A model generated the notes under the pieces. That model did no database searches. It saw nothing but the letters and a program-made list of their open reading frames with translations, and was not told where the DNA came from. The position numbers and the translations under genes were made by a program. From the NCBI GenBank assembly GCA_019925095.2, contig CM034409.1, positions 5,459,001-5,523,000 of the forward strand: a stretch of 64,000 nucleotides of DNA, read 5' to 3'. Source of the DNA: Dendrolimus kikuchii (Eukaryota; Arthropoda; Insecta; Lepidoptera; Lasiocampidae). Positions 11,379 to 22,300 of this stretch are shown piece by piece. The number at the start of each line of letters is the position of its first letter. Position 1 is the stretch's first letter.

Positions 11379-11418
11379 GTCATACTACCAATAGGTTTAT
11401 ACCTATTGGTAGTATGAC
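11379..11418. repeat. perfect 18-bp hairpin
   Basis: Arms 11379-11396 and 11401-11418 are exact reverse complements around a 4-nt ttat loop (arm gtcatactaccaataggt). It lies in otherwise unassigned sequence 11183-11463. Confidence 0.9.
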
Positions 11419-11463
11419 CTAATAACCATAACTTTTTTGTTTAAGAACTGTTTTGTTTTTTGT

Positions 11464-11772
11464 ATCCGTGCAGGGACGGAGACATAATACAATTTCCTGC
11501 GGAACGGTGGCCTGTTGTAAGAGGTCACAAAACAACCCATAGCCAGATGGTAGGGTAATTGTCCGTCTGGATGGCTACCACCCCTGGTTTAGAGTATGCC
11601 GCCACAACAACCCTGAGTTGTGTTCCGGCATTGGTGGCCAGGATCCAGTCTCTCTTTAGAAAGCAGCATCGCATTAGTAGCACCTTTGCTGTTTCAAATG
11701 TCTATAGGCGATGGTAACCGCTTTCCATCAAGTGACCATCTACCTGTCTGCTGAAGTCATGCAATAAGAAAA
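11464..11772 (+). mobile_element. B element
   Basis: Near-complete copy from atccgtgcagg to gcaataagaaaag; more diverged than most (e.g. ggaacggtggcc in the head). Confidence 0.78.
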
Positions 11773-11972
11773 GAACCGATTTTGATCATTCTTTTTGCGT
11801 TAGATTCAGTATAACTTGTTATTACTATATAAGTGACTTAAAAAGAAAAAAAATATTCCTCTTAAAAAAGAAAAACAACTTTAAGAGTAACTAAAAAGCA
11901 TAAAATAAATATTTTCTACAACATTATTATTTTGATAAGATTCCAAAGGTTTACACGCCCTTTGCCGTTAAT

Positions 11973-12117
11973 ACGATATTGTGTGATGTTAGACCTAACT
12001 AAGCGAGCGCACACGCGATATCGAGTGGCGTTAGACCTAGCTAAGCGACCGCTCATGCGATATCGAGTGATATTAGTCCTAGCTAAGCGACCGCTCATGC
12101 GATATCGCGTGGTACGT
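11973..12117. repeat. 42-bp minisatellite, about 3.4 units
   Basis: Units begin at 11973, 12015, 12057 and 12099 with gcgatatcg. Spacing is exactly 42 nt, a multiple of three, so both strands stay open with a 14-residue period (e.g. MSGRLARTNITRYR). The open frames are a by-product of the period. Confidence 0.88.
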
Positions 12118-12767
12118 CTATTTCTAGAAATGTGGCCGTAAATGAAAATATGATGAAAACATTACAACAAAAATGTTCTTCATATTTACTTTTGCTTGAT
12201 AATTTAATATTTACTTTAAACCGAAAACAAATTAAAATTATTAATAACTAAACATTTAAGATAACATCTCTAAAATAAAACTAAAATGAACATAAATATT
12301 AAAAGTTGTACTTATATTTGCAGAGGAAGCTTTCATATGCATTTCTGACTCGCATAAGGCCACGTATTTATCACAGACTTTTCAGGAATAAATATTTGTA
12401 CTCTAGCACGAAAATCCAATTTTGAAACGCGGCTATATGGCTCATAATATATTTCGCTTTTTTGCCTTGCGGCATATATCAATCAAAATATTACCAAACA
12501 TTGTTAACTTCTCGATTGAAGTTGCCTTTCCCATGCCTGCAAAATTTATAAACGCGATTGACGCCACGAACAAAATGGAGATAGCATAAAACAATCTCTT
12601 CTGCCGAAGATCACGTAATTTAATAACTGTACGTGTCGTAGTAACTTTTATTGGACCAGAAAATTTAATAATACTTACTTTTCTTCACGCAAGCCAAGAA
12701 GGTAGATAAGTTACACACATTAATAAAGATTCTAAAACAGTTTTCATATAAAAAGAACTGGTTATAC
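12118..12767. other. no gene recognised
   Basis: AT-rich with scattered GC patches; no supported coding, splice pair or repeat family. Confidence 0.5.
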
Positions 12768-12779
12768 CTTACTTAACCT

Positions 12780-13129
12780 ACATACATACATAACTTCACG
12801 CCAGTTCCCTTGCGGGGTAGGCACGAACGACAGAGCGCCATTTAGGCTTTATCTTACACACCTCACTTGCTTCTTTGACATTCATAACTCTTTTCATACA
12901 CGCTCGTCTGTTCTTAAGGCTCCTGACATCACCTTCTGCTAGTACACGATCAATTTGATCATGGAAGGTATGTCGTGGCCTTCCACGACTTCTGCATCCA
13001 TCCACTTTTGCATATATATCTGTTTAGTTATTCTTTCATCATGCATTCTTTCCACATGCGCGAACCACCGGAGGTGGTAGGGCAGCAGACCAGGGGTGGT
13101 AGTCATTCAGTCGGGCAAATGCCCTACCA
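12780..13129 (-). mobile_element. chimeric RTE-A + B insertion
   Basis: A single 350-nt insert lies between 12-bp duplications cttacttaacct (12768-12779 and 13130-13141). Read on the minus strand it starts with a ~45-nt piece of B (from 13129), a short inverted B piece, then RTE-A from about 13073 to the ACAT tail. Confidence 0.85.
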
Positions 13130-13155
13130 CTTACTTAACCTGTGACTATAATTTT

Positions 13156-13325
13156 GTTTTTGAAGTAAAACTTCTTTAGAATCGTTGTGATTTGAAACTA
13201 GATGAAACGAAAAAGCAACAAAATTACGACTAAGCGTGTGAGAGAATGAGATAAAATACATTATATTTAATTATTAAACACTATGCTCATAGAGATAAAG
13301 TTGGAAATTTTTTGAAGTTTTTCGT
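13156..13325 (+). repeat. K repeat fragment
   Basis: It starts 'gtttttgaagtaaaacttct', with atcgttgtgatttgaaac and a later 'gagaatgagataaa' block shared with 57958-58140. Confidence 0.6.
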
Positions 13326-13328
13326 TAA

Positions 13329-13865
13329 CTAGCAGACGCCCAGTGGTCGAAATTCGATCATAATTAATTTAAATCATAAGTTTGAACATTATTAATCTGT
13401 TGTTAGCAAAGACTATACTATAATCTATAATCACAGATTTCGCCAAGGCTACACTATTAATTTGGCTTTAACAATAAACAAAAGAGTATATATGCGTGTG
13501 TTATATTTAACATTCTGCACTCCTTCTCTATATAAACTACTAGTTGTGCCCGCGACGTCGTCCGCGTGGAATTTGCTTTCAAAATCCTCCGATTTTGAAA
13601 CATTCTTCATTGGTGCTCCGCTCCTATTGGTCTTAGCGTGATGATATATAGCCTATAGCCTTCCTCGATAAATGGGCTATCCAACACTGAAATAATTTTT
13701 CAAATCGGACCAGCGGTTCCTGAGATTAGCGCGTTTAAACAAACAAACAAACTCTTCAGCTTTATAATATTAGTATAGATAAGTGTACGAAATTTCATAC
13801 TCCGCCGTCCGCGCAATTTTCGTAAAAAGGGGTACAAAATTTTTGCCTCTCGTATTAATATAATG
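13329..13865 (-). mobile_element. Helitron-like D split by Helitron-like E
   Basis: CTAG at 13329-13332 is preceded by A. D sequence runs to 13539 (ctatataaacta), stops, and resumes at 13780 (taagtgtacg). Confidence 0.78.
13540..13779 (-). mobile_element. Helitron-like E, nested between A and T
   Basis: On the minus strand it starts TCTATACTAATAT and ends CTAG. It sits exactly between A (13539) and T (13780) of the host D element, with no target duplication: the Helitron insertion signature. Length 240 bp, non-coding. Confidence 0.85.
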
Positions 13866-15173
13866 ATGCTGCAAATTTCGCGTTTTAAAAGTTAAATATA
13901 TTAAAGCGCTATAATATATGAAATGTGACGTCACGAAACCTAGAATGCCTCTCGACCCTCGTCACACTTTGTTTCACTTCTACTGCGTGTGAACTGCACA
14001 CACACACACACATTTTTTTGTTAAATTTTGTTGACCTATATAATATATGAGTCAGCTTCTGGCTTCTTAGTGAAACAAACAATTTTTCCTCTTATTAATA
14101 TTTATTTTCATTATATGTTTATTAGAGTTGTATGTTTATACGGAAATGCTTGTTACTGTGACCTTTAGTTAACGAGAAACTTATGTACGCTATGAGGGAA
14201 ACGTTTCCTAAAGGATCTGTCACTTGTCTAAATATATCAACATTTGACACAATGACGTTTGTCAATTCATAGATTAACAATAACATTCTGTTAATATAAC
14301 ATACGGACGTTATTAACTAACAAAAACGCGATATTTGAGTAAAAAGGTTTTTTGCTTTAGCATATTAATATCTTTATCATATAATATTTTAAAAAGAAAA
14401 AATAAAGACCTGAAGAATGTTATTCTTTAATAAACCCAAAAGCCTCTCTATAAAATTATCTACCGCCAGTATTCGAATGGCTTTTGATAACATTGAAATA
14501 ATTTTCTAAAGATTTTGTATTCAGTCATCGTTTAATCTATTATCTGATCTAACAGCCCGCCGGGGACGAAATCAGTCTTGGATATTTCTTATCTATGGCC
14601 ACGGCCGTATTTTATTGATCTCTTGTGAAGTATTAGAAGATATTTGGACCTAGTTATGCGGAAATAAACCAACATGTATATCATCAAAAAATGATTTCTT
14701 GATACGAAGCTGGTTAGTGTTGGAGCTTAACCAACACTGCAATCACATAATCAGTCCGCTTTACACCGCCCGGCGACGCTTACGCATACAATAAATCATA
14801 CGTTGCTTACTTTGTCGCGTGTGATACCTGTAGTGTGGTCGAAATAAAGCTCATTGTAACATAACAGTCCACTAATTACTACAAAACCCCATAACAGTAA
14901 GGGAGGAGCCTAGACATCCATACATAAACTGCTCTTCAAAAACCAATCTGACTCGACTCTCCTATATGAAGGCATGAGGGATATTTGCACGGCTGATATA
15001 TCGGGCGTCACCTGTAAAGCTTTTCCCAAATTATAATTCCGATTGGTAGTTTTTTGTTTGCGCAGATAAAGCAGATCGGATTCCGGTAGGTAATTAATTA
15101 TATATATTGAACTTTATTTCGCAAGCGAAAAAGACGGAGTATTGCTTGCTATGCATTCTTAGCTCTATCCCGC
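13866..15173. other. no gene recognised
   Basis: It contains 'gtttcacttctactgcgtgt' at about 13971, shared with J repeats and with 2039-2060, and a (ca)n run. No exon or other element was recognised. Confidence 0.45.
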
Positions 15174-15560
15174 TTACACGATTCGTGTACTGGGAAGTAT
15201 TTGTTGTGTAAAACTGTACTCATCCGCATAAGAATGAACGTTATCTATAGATAATAAATCATTAATATGTAGTATGAACAGCACTGGTGACAGCACACAG
15301 TCTAGTGGTACACCAGCATTGATAGGTTTGGCAGATGAGCAGCAACCATCGATAGCGACATTGATGTTGCGCCCCATCGAGGAAGCTTGAAAGCAAGCTA
15401 CAAATTAACACTTGCATCCTGTATGATGGTAGCTTCGTAAGAAGTGCACTATGCTAGACCCGGTCGAAGACCTTGGCGATATCTAGGCTGATAGCCAACG
15501 CTTCTCCTTTGCTCATAATGGCTTCACCTAAACGGTGCGTAGGGTATGATAGGAAGAACC
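15174..15560 (-). mobile_element. Jk4: jockey-type reverse transcriptase fragment
   Basis: The minus strand reads SLDIAKVFDRV, a stop, then SSFLDGRNINVAIDG, AGVPLDCVLSPVLFILHINDLL and HSYADE: RT palm motifs of jockey/CR1 LINEs. The catalytic YADD is mutated to YADE and a stop interrupts the frame, so it is inactive. Confidence 0.82.
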
Positions 15561-15575
15561 ATGGCGAAAGCCAAA

Positions 15576-15840
15576 TCAAATCAAATTTATTTGTTCAAAA
15601 CATGGTTAAACAGTTGGTATATGTGTTATAGTGTACACATATTTTGCTCACATAGGAGCATACAGATATTTATAATAAATTTTATTAAACTATATAATGT
15701 TAAATGAAACACATGAAAAGAAATTACTGATCAAAGTCAAACAAGTAATAAGAATAATAACATTTAATAAGTCAAGGTATTTATTTACAATTGATGAATT
15801 CGTCCACCGAGTAAAACATTCTATTTAAGAGCAATTCTTT
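15576..15840 (-). mobile_element. LINE 3' end with TTTGA tail
   Basis: 'aaatcaaatcaaatttatttg' marks repeated tails on the minus strand. The adjoining 260 nt are non-coding. It may be the 3' end of another retroposon. Confidence 0.45.
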
Positions 15841-15903
15841 AAACTGAATTTTAAAATTTATTTATCCTAAACTCTTTTATGAGGATTGGAATTTTATTGT
15901 AGA

Positions 15904-16216
15904 CTAGCTGTTTCGACAGACGTTGCCCTGCTATGAAAAAATAAAAATCTCGAACCTAATTCCAATGCCACCTATCGGATCTAATTGTGAATCTAAACCA
16001 TCTCCGGACCCACCCAATCACAAATTTTGTTTTACAGCTTGCGTTACGTTATTGAAGTTTTAGTAGGGATCCGTAATTTTTTATAGTACTAGGCTACATT
16101 AATCTGGAATAATATAGTTTTCTAATGGTGTAAGAATTTTTGAAATCGGTCCAGTAGTTTTTGAGTTTATTCGTTACAAACATATACATCTTTCCTCTTT
16201 ATAATATTAGTATAGA
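15904..16216 (-). mobile_element. Helitron-like G
   Basis: CTAG at 15904-15907 preceded by A; the far end tagtataga is followed by T (16217). The internal cagacgttgccctgc and aaaaataaaaatct blocks define family G, seen again at 29388, 33343 and 35476. Confidence 0.72.
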
Positions 16217-16839
16217 TTTGAATGCACACGTTATATCAGTTTCTGGTAAAGAGGCTTGTTTATGGTGCCAAATTATTACTAGGTGTTCACTATTTTTGTA
16301 TTGTTTAGATAGAAGTCTTTAGCCATAGTACAAATGTTTCTGACGCCATGCTGGCGGCGTCTGTTACTATGATTCCTAGACTTACTATGTACTTGCCAAA
16401 GTGATTTTCCACTTTAAACAGTTACTTAACATGCCTTACTGTACTGTGTGTTATACGAGTTCGTCTACAAGTAATAAAAGTAACTAAACTATTACAACTG
16501 AAACAATATATGAAACGGTATACTCCAGAGAGTGCAACAAGATAACAGGTTTATCCCCAATACGGCAACTTGTAATTGCTTTGGGCACAAAAACCTACAC
16601 AGAAAGTTTACTGAGAATAAAATGTTGGAACAAGCATAGATACCTATACAAATATATAGACAACGTCTACTTTCAACTTATAATTTTTCTTTTATTGTTA
16701 AATAATAATAAATAACGAGTAATATAATAAACTCAAACACAATTATATTTTAAAAAAGAAGTTAGATAAGGCGCTAGGTTTCAGTAGCTAAGATATCCTT
16801 TGCATTCCAATATACATCGATTCGATGTTGTGAAATTAA
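16217..16839. other. no gene recognised
   Basis: AT-rich, short accidental frames only. The upstream part of the RT remnant may begin somewhere in its last 100 nt. Confidence 0.45.
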
Positions 16840-18318
16840 TAAAACAGAAACTTTACTCCAAGACTTACTAAGTCTGATTTCAAAATTTAATTCAATAGGA
16901 TTAGAGTTAAATTTCTCAAAATGCGAAATTTTCTTGTCCAATAATCTGTCTAAAAACGAAAGCGACAATATTAGCAATATGTTCAATGTCGTCGCACCCA
17001 GTATTAAGGTCCTGGAGAAGAATTATTTTCGCCTGGTTGGAGCTCCTATTCTAGAAGGGGCCATACCAAATTATCTGTCTGAGCAATCAGCCAAATTTGA
17101 TCTATGATGCTCTAAACTTTTCGATATTCACTCTCAATTTGCATATGACATTATACGACATTGTCTGTTTGTACCAAAATGAACATGTGTTACTATGCGC
17201 CCCGCTTTGGAAATTTTCTAATTGTATAAAACTACTAGATGATCGCATTAAAGATGTACTTACTAAAATTTTAAATTCTGAACCTTCAGACCGATGCTGG
17301 ATCCAAGCTTCCCTACTCATTACGTATGGTTGGTTTAGGCATCCGCAAAATCTCTAGCGTTGCTCTACCGCCTTTTCTTTCATCAGCCTATAGCACTAGC
17401 CTATTATTTAAAAAAATTATGCAACACTGGGATAATGCCAATACATCATTCTTAAATGAAGCACTAAACTCCTGGAAAATGGTCTGCCCTGGTGAAGACA
17501 TTCCCACGGTTCTGAATTCGCAACGATGCTGGGATGAACCTATTTGTAGAGGATTAAATACAGAATTTTTAAATTCCACTAACTCTACAGGACGTGCCCG
17601 CATCCTCACCGTTTCCCGCAAAAAGTCTGGTTTCTGGCTCCAAGCTATCCCCTCCCCAAACATAGGTACATTAATGGATAATACTTCGATTTCTTTGGAT
17701 ATAAATCTGCGCTTAGGTTCTCGCATATGTGCACCACACACATGCGTCTGTAGAACACAGATAATCGGCCGGGATGCCACGGTCTTTCTTGCCGCCGCAG
17801 TACCGGCAGATGGTCACGCCACGCTGCCTTGAATTATGTCTTACGGATGGCGCTTGCCACCGCTAACGTGCCGGCTTTATTGGAGCCGAACGGTATTGCA
17901 CGTGACGATGGTAGGCGTCCCGACGGAATGACTAATTCCCTGGCAGCGTGACAAGCCTTTGGTGTGGGATGCGACTTACGTAGACACCTTGGCCGCATCC
18001 CATTTACCAAACACGTCTATATCAGCCGGTTCAGCGGCGGAAACAGCTGAATCACTCAAGCGGCGCAAATATGCAACCCTCAGTGGGAGTTTTATTTTTG
18101 TGACATTTGATATCGAGACGCTTGGACCGTGGGGTCCTGAGGCCATGAGCCTCTACCAAAATTTATCTAAACGACTCATTGACTCTTCAGGTGATCAGAG
18201 GGCTGGTGCTTACCTCGACCAACGGATCAGTATGGCAATCCAGCGGGGAAACGTAGCCAGCCTTCTGGGCACCTTACCCATAGAAGACGGTGATCTAGGC
18301 TCAGTATTCTACTTATAG
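16840..18318 (+). pseudogene. decayed RT retroelement with nuclease-like C-terminus
   Basis: Several frames on + carry one protein in order: an RT thumb-like part (FNSIGLELNFSKCEIF, 16870-17090, ends in a stop), SLLITYGWFRHP..., GLGIRKISSVALPPFLSSAYST (about 17330), SGFWLQAIPSPNIGT (about 17630), a Cys-rich CAPHTCVC, then after a frame change HGLSCR, RRPDGMT, and after another LVWDATYVDT and QRISMAIQRGNVASLLGT (17959-18318). Breaks lie near 17107, 17770 and 17950. The RRPDG...LVWDAT spacing resembles a PD-(D/E)xK nuclease core; this is inference. It is related to RT-containing mobile proteins known from many animals; the clade is not decided. Confidence 0.65.
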
Positions 18319-18529
18319 TCCTGAGGAACTATGAGTAGAATACAATACAAATAAGTTAAGTTTTCTTGCATTGTATTCGATTATATGTAATTTTATTATA
18401 CCGCATGAATAAATTTTTCTTTAAAGTTAAACATTAATAATATACTTTGTCAATATATATTAAACATTAAATGTGTGTATATGTAACTATCCAATACATT
18501 GAAAATCTTAACACAGGCATACATTTTAG

Positions 18530-19165
18530 CAAGTTGTTTTTGATCCTCGTACCCCTCCGTATTTGAAGGAACATTTTGATTTCCTTCATCTTTCTCATTC
18601 CCGTTATTTGCGCTCTAGTGATAATCTCTCCTTAATGACACCTGTACACACTTTTTCCTTCGTTGATCACTACTTTATGGTACAGGCTGTCCGTTTATGG
18701 AACTCACTGCCACTCTATGTCAGACAAGCTAAATCCATATCGTCTTTTAAACTGATGGTTACTAATTATCTTTGGTCCTCTCAGGTCTAATAATGCTGCT
18801 GATCCTATATATAGTATTATAAGATATGATGATGTTATGTTTGTTTAGTATATAAAGTATATTTTTTTTTTACTTATTTTTGGAAGGTTTCATATTATTT
18901 ATTGTCTTCATCGCCACTGTTGTTTAAATGTTTTCCTTAGTTTAGGGGATTGCCTGGAAGAAATTGCTTTAACCGGTAAGACTCCCTTTGTTCAACATTT
19001 ATCGAAGGAATGAATAACTTTATTCCATATACATTATGTACTTTAATGGGCGATCTTGTCACCATAGGCGATCCCTTCCAGACTACGCTGTAAAATATTG
19101 TACCTAGTTTTTAAGAACGTAGTTTTAATTTTTGGTGAACAATAAAGTGTTTTCATTCTTTCATT
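18530..19165 (+). mobile_element. Jk5: jockey/CR1-type LINE 3' end
   Basis: It codes for DPRTPPYLKEHFDFLHLSHS and later QAVRLWNSLPLYVRQAKSI up to TAA near 18790, matching Jk1. The 3' UTR has ggattgcctggaagaaattgc and ends with aataaagtgttttcattc repeats. It ends about 50 nt before the dpr start exon. Confidence 0.8.
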
Positions 19166-19216
19166 GTCTGACCGTAAAATTAATCTACAAATAATACACA
19201 TACTCCTCTATTACAG

Positions 19217-19346
19217 GCACAGAGAAGGCTAGCCAGATGAACCCTATGGCCAGGCCTCGGGGCTGACAAGATGACGCCGGCCGGTCTTTTGGTCTTCTGC
19301 TCGCTGCTGACGAGGACGCTATGCGTCATTGCCCCTCAGTTACCAG
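19217..19346 (+). CDS. dpr exon with start codon and signal peptide
   Basis: The exon follows a polypyrimidine tract and ttacag at 19211-19216 and ends at the donor gtaaaa (19347). Translation starts at ATG 19271; the 25 codons [19 protein letters not shown]... form a hydrophobic signal peptide. The last base is phase 1 and completes a GAC codon with the next exon. The acceptor upstream implies at least one 5'-UTR exon left of here, not identified. A short upstream frame (19237-19266, nine codons and TGA) ends 4 nt before the start codon. Confidence 0.85.
19237..19266 (+). promoter_or_regulatory. upstream ORF in dpr 5' leader
   Basis: ATG at 19237 opens a nine-codon frame (MNPMARPRG) closed by TGA at 19264-19266, four bases before the main ATG at 19271. 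Such a tight uORF could lower initiation at the main start or be bypassed by leaky scanning. Its effect is inference; the frame itself is plain in the sequence. Confidence 0.5.
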
Positions 19347-22300
19347 GTAAAAATATTTTTCTTTTGCGATTCGGTACCCATTTTGAAAAAAAAGGGACCC
19401 TTCTTAAAATGGGCATGACTGTCCATTTGTACTGGAGTGTCCTTTTTTTGAAGTGGAACTTCTTTTGAACCGTTGTGATTTGAAACTCGATGAAAGGAAC
19501 ATAAAGAGATTCAAAAGAAGTTTCACTTCAAAAATTAGATTTGCGACCCTATCTGCCTACGAAATTTTCTTAAATATTTTTTTAGTCAATATAATAACGT
19601 TAAAGCTACAAAAATAAACCAGACATAAAAAGATTTATTTCTAGGTAAACCTCTAAGAAACCCCATTTATCAAATGTTATGATACCAACAACAGTTTAGA
19701 AGGAACTCTAAATCATGTTTTTCGTGATCTCCCTTCTTGGTACTTTTGAATATTGTTGTGTTTCCCTAATTTAATGCCCTCTTACACGACATAGCTTTTA
19801 TGTCTTCGCAAACATTGAACATCGCTTTGACGTTTTGTGGATTTACGGCGTTTTGAACATTGGCTTTGAGGATACATTGACTGTAAATAATTTTTAAATA
19901 TATATGTATATATTATATGAAATATACAGATGAATTTACGCGATTTGCCTTGGTTTGTCGTCATGATCATTCTAGCGTTAAATGTCAGTCGTGTTCGGAG
20001 TGACAACTTCGGAGCACTGGGTTCACTTCTTTTTTTATTCTGTTTTTTGGGGGAGATTTTATCCACACGGATACGTCAATCCCATCGTGCCCTAATCTAC
20101 TTATTCTACATACATTATATTATAAAAAAAGAAAAACACCGACAGTCACTGATGAAGGACTCCAATTAAACCACTCAGCCGTTGAGCTATTTCTGATGTG
20201 GACTCAGACAGAATTGTTTGAATGACATCAATATCCATAAGATTTAGACTGAAGTCTCTTATCAGTGCCTGCATTTCCTTTTTATTTCTGACACAATTCA
20301 TCAGCAAATTTTGGATATCATTCAAATCACCACAAGTAGTGCAGCTTGGTGAGTCCACTTTCCTCATGAGATATGCAAACTTAGCTGATGGATAGTGACC
20401 AGAACGTAGTCTTAACATTAACTTCATATTAGATCTGTTTAAAAAATAATTTATAAACCATGGAACTTGCATTGGTTCCTTTTGAATTGTTGCATATTAA
20501 ATGCCTTTCTCCTTAGATTGTTAGCAAAAATAGTCCTTCCATTTGGTATCACATAAAGATTTCAATTTACCAAGTATTTCAGTGTAGCTGTAACTGATGG
20601 ATAATCGATCAGTTACCTGACTACACTAAAATACTTAGTAAATTTAAATCTCGTGTATTAACACCACGCGTGATTCCTAATTTGGCCACAGAGTCTGCCA
20701 CTTCATTGCCCTTTAAACCAATATGAGCTGGAACCCATTGCAAAGTCACCATTCTTTACTGCATATAACTTACATGAATTGTATGGAGGGGTTCACTTTT
20801 TATTGTGTTTCAATTTTATCTTCTCTACTTCGCGCAGTTTTTGGCGTCACACATTGTGAGCGTCCGTTTGTGCTGGTCTTTAAGAAAAACACACTTTTGT
20901 CCATTAAGCAGATATATATATAATATATTAGGGTGATTTTTTTTACAATTTTAAGTTACAGCCCTTAATATTAATTTTAAATACTTTCCCTGAGCGTGAA
21001 AGATTTTTCATATAAAATACACGTAAATCAAGATTGTTTTTTGGAAATTTCTATAAGTCAGCGGCATTTTAAGCTATCACATACGATTTGGTCGTGATTT
21101 AGTCAGAATTAAACAATCTACAATAGTGTCCATTATAAATGGAAAAGTAACTCTATCTGTCTGTCTGTTACGCCTTCATGGAAAAATTACGGGGCTTTTT
21201 TTGCTGATATTTGGTATATACGCAGTCTCAGTACCGAGAATAGTCATAGAGTACTTTTTATCGCAAATTATTCCGAATAGTTTATTTATTAAGCCAATCG
21301 GAATCTTTCCCGAGAGAATAGGGCCTTTATAAAAATTTCATGCAATCGTACTGGTATGAATGCTTGCTCTCTAAATAAACCAGAGTTTGTAGTATTTTTA
21401 AACAACTTCCTTTACAAGGTTCTTAATTGGACTGCATTTTTTTTTGTATGTTTTTTACGTGATTTTAAATTTTTTTCTTTATTCGAAAGATTTTGCCAGG
21501 TGGCATTTGCCCACCTGGATGGCTACCACCCCTGGTCTAAAGTATGTCGCCATAACAACCATGAGTTGTGTTCCGGCATTTGTGATCAGGTTCCAGTCTC
21601 CTTTAAGAGATCAGCAGCGCATTGTAGCACCTTTGGTGTTGCAAATGTCTATAGGCGATGGTAACCGCTTTCCATCAAGTGGGCCGTCTGTCTGTCTGCT
21701 GAGCTCCTGCAATAAAAAAAATCAAATTAAATTTAAAAGTGAAGTTTTTTTTTCATATTTTTGGTTTTGAATGTCAAACGTTTGATGTTCGTCCCGGATA
21801 AGTTTCGACCACATTTTTGACTAAAGTTGTAACATTCTGCAATTATCATTTTTAGTTTTTTTTATTTATTGATTCTGAGGCGGTACGAAGTTTGCCAGGT
21901 CAGCTAGTATATATATAAAATACATATACATATATATCAATTAATCAAGAATGACTAAACAGATATACAATGCAAAAGTGGATGGATGCAGAAGTCGTGG
22001 AAGGCCACGACACACCTTCCATGATCAAATTGATCGTGTACTAGCAGAAGGTGTTGTCAGGAGCCTTAAGAACAGACGAGCTTGCATGACAAGAGTTATG
22101 AATGTCAAAGAGGCAAGTGAGGTGTGTAAGAATAAGCCTAAATGGCACTCTGTTGTTCGTGCCTACCCCGCAAGGGAACTGGCGTGAATTTATGTATGTA
22201 TGTATGTATGTATGTATGTATGTATGTATGTATGTATGTATGTATGTATGTATGTATGTATGTATGTATCAATTAATTAGATTATAGTTTACTATTTGAC

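Noticed and set aside
11916..12141. repeat-protein gene at the 42-bp array
   Set aside because: Both strands are open only because the period is a multiple of three.
17326..17832. 168-codon frame as an intact gene
   Set aside because: Its homologous continuation lies in other frames; it is one piece of a decayed retroelement.
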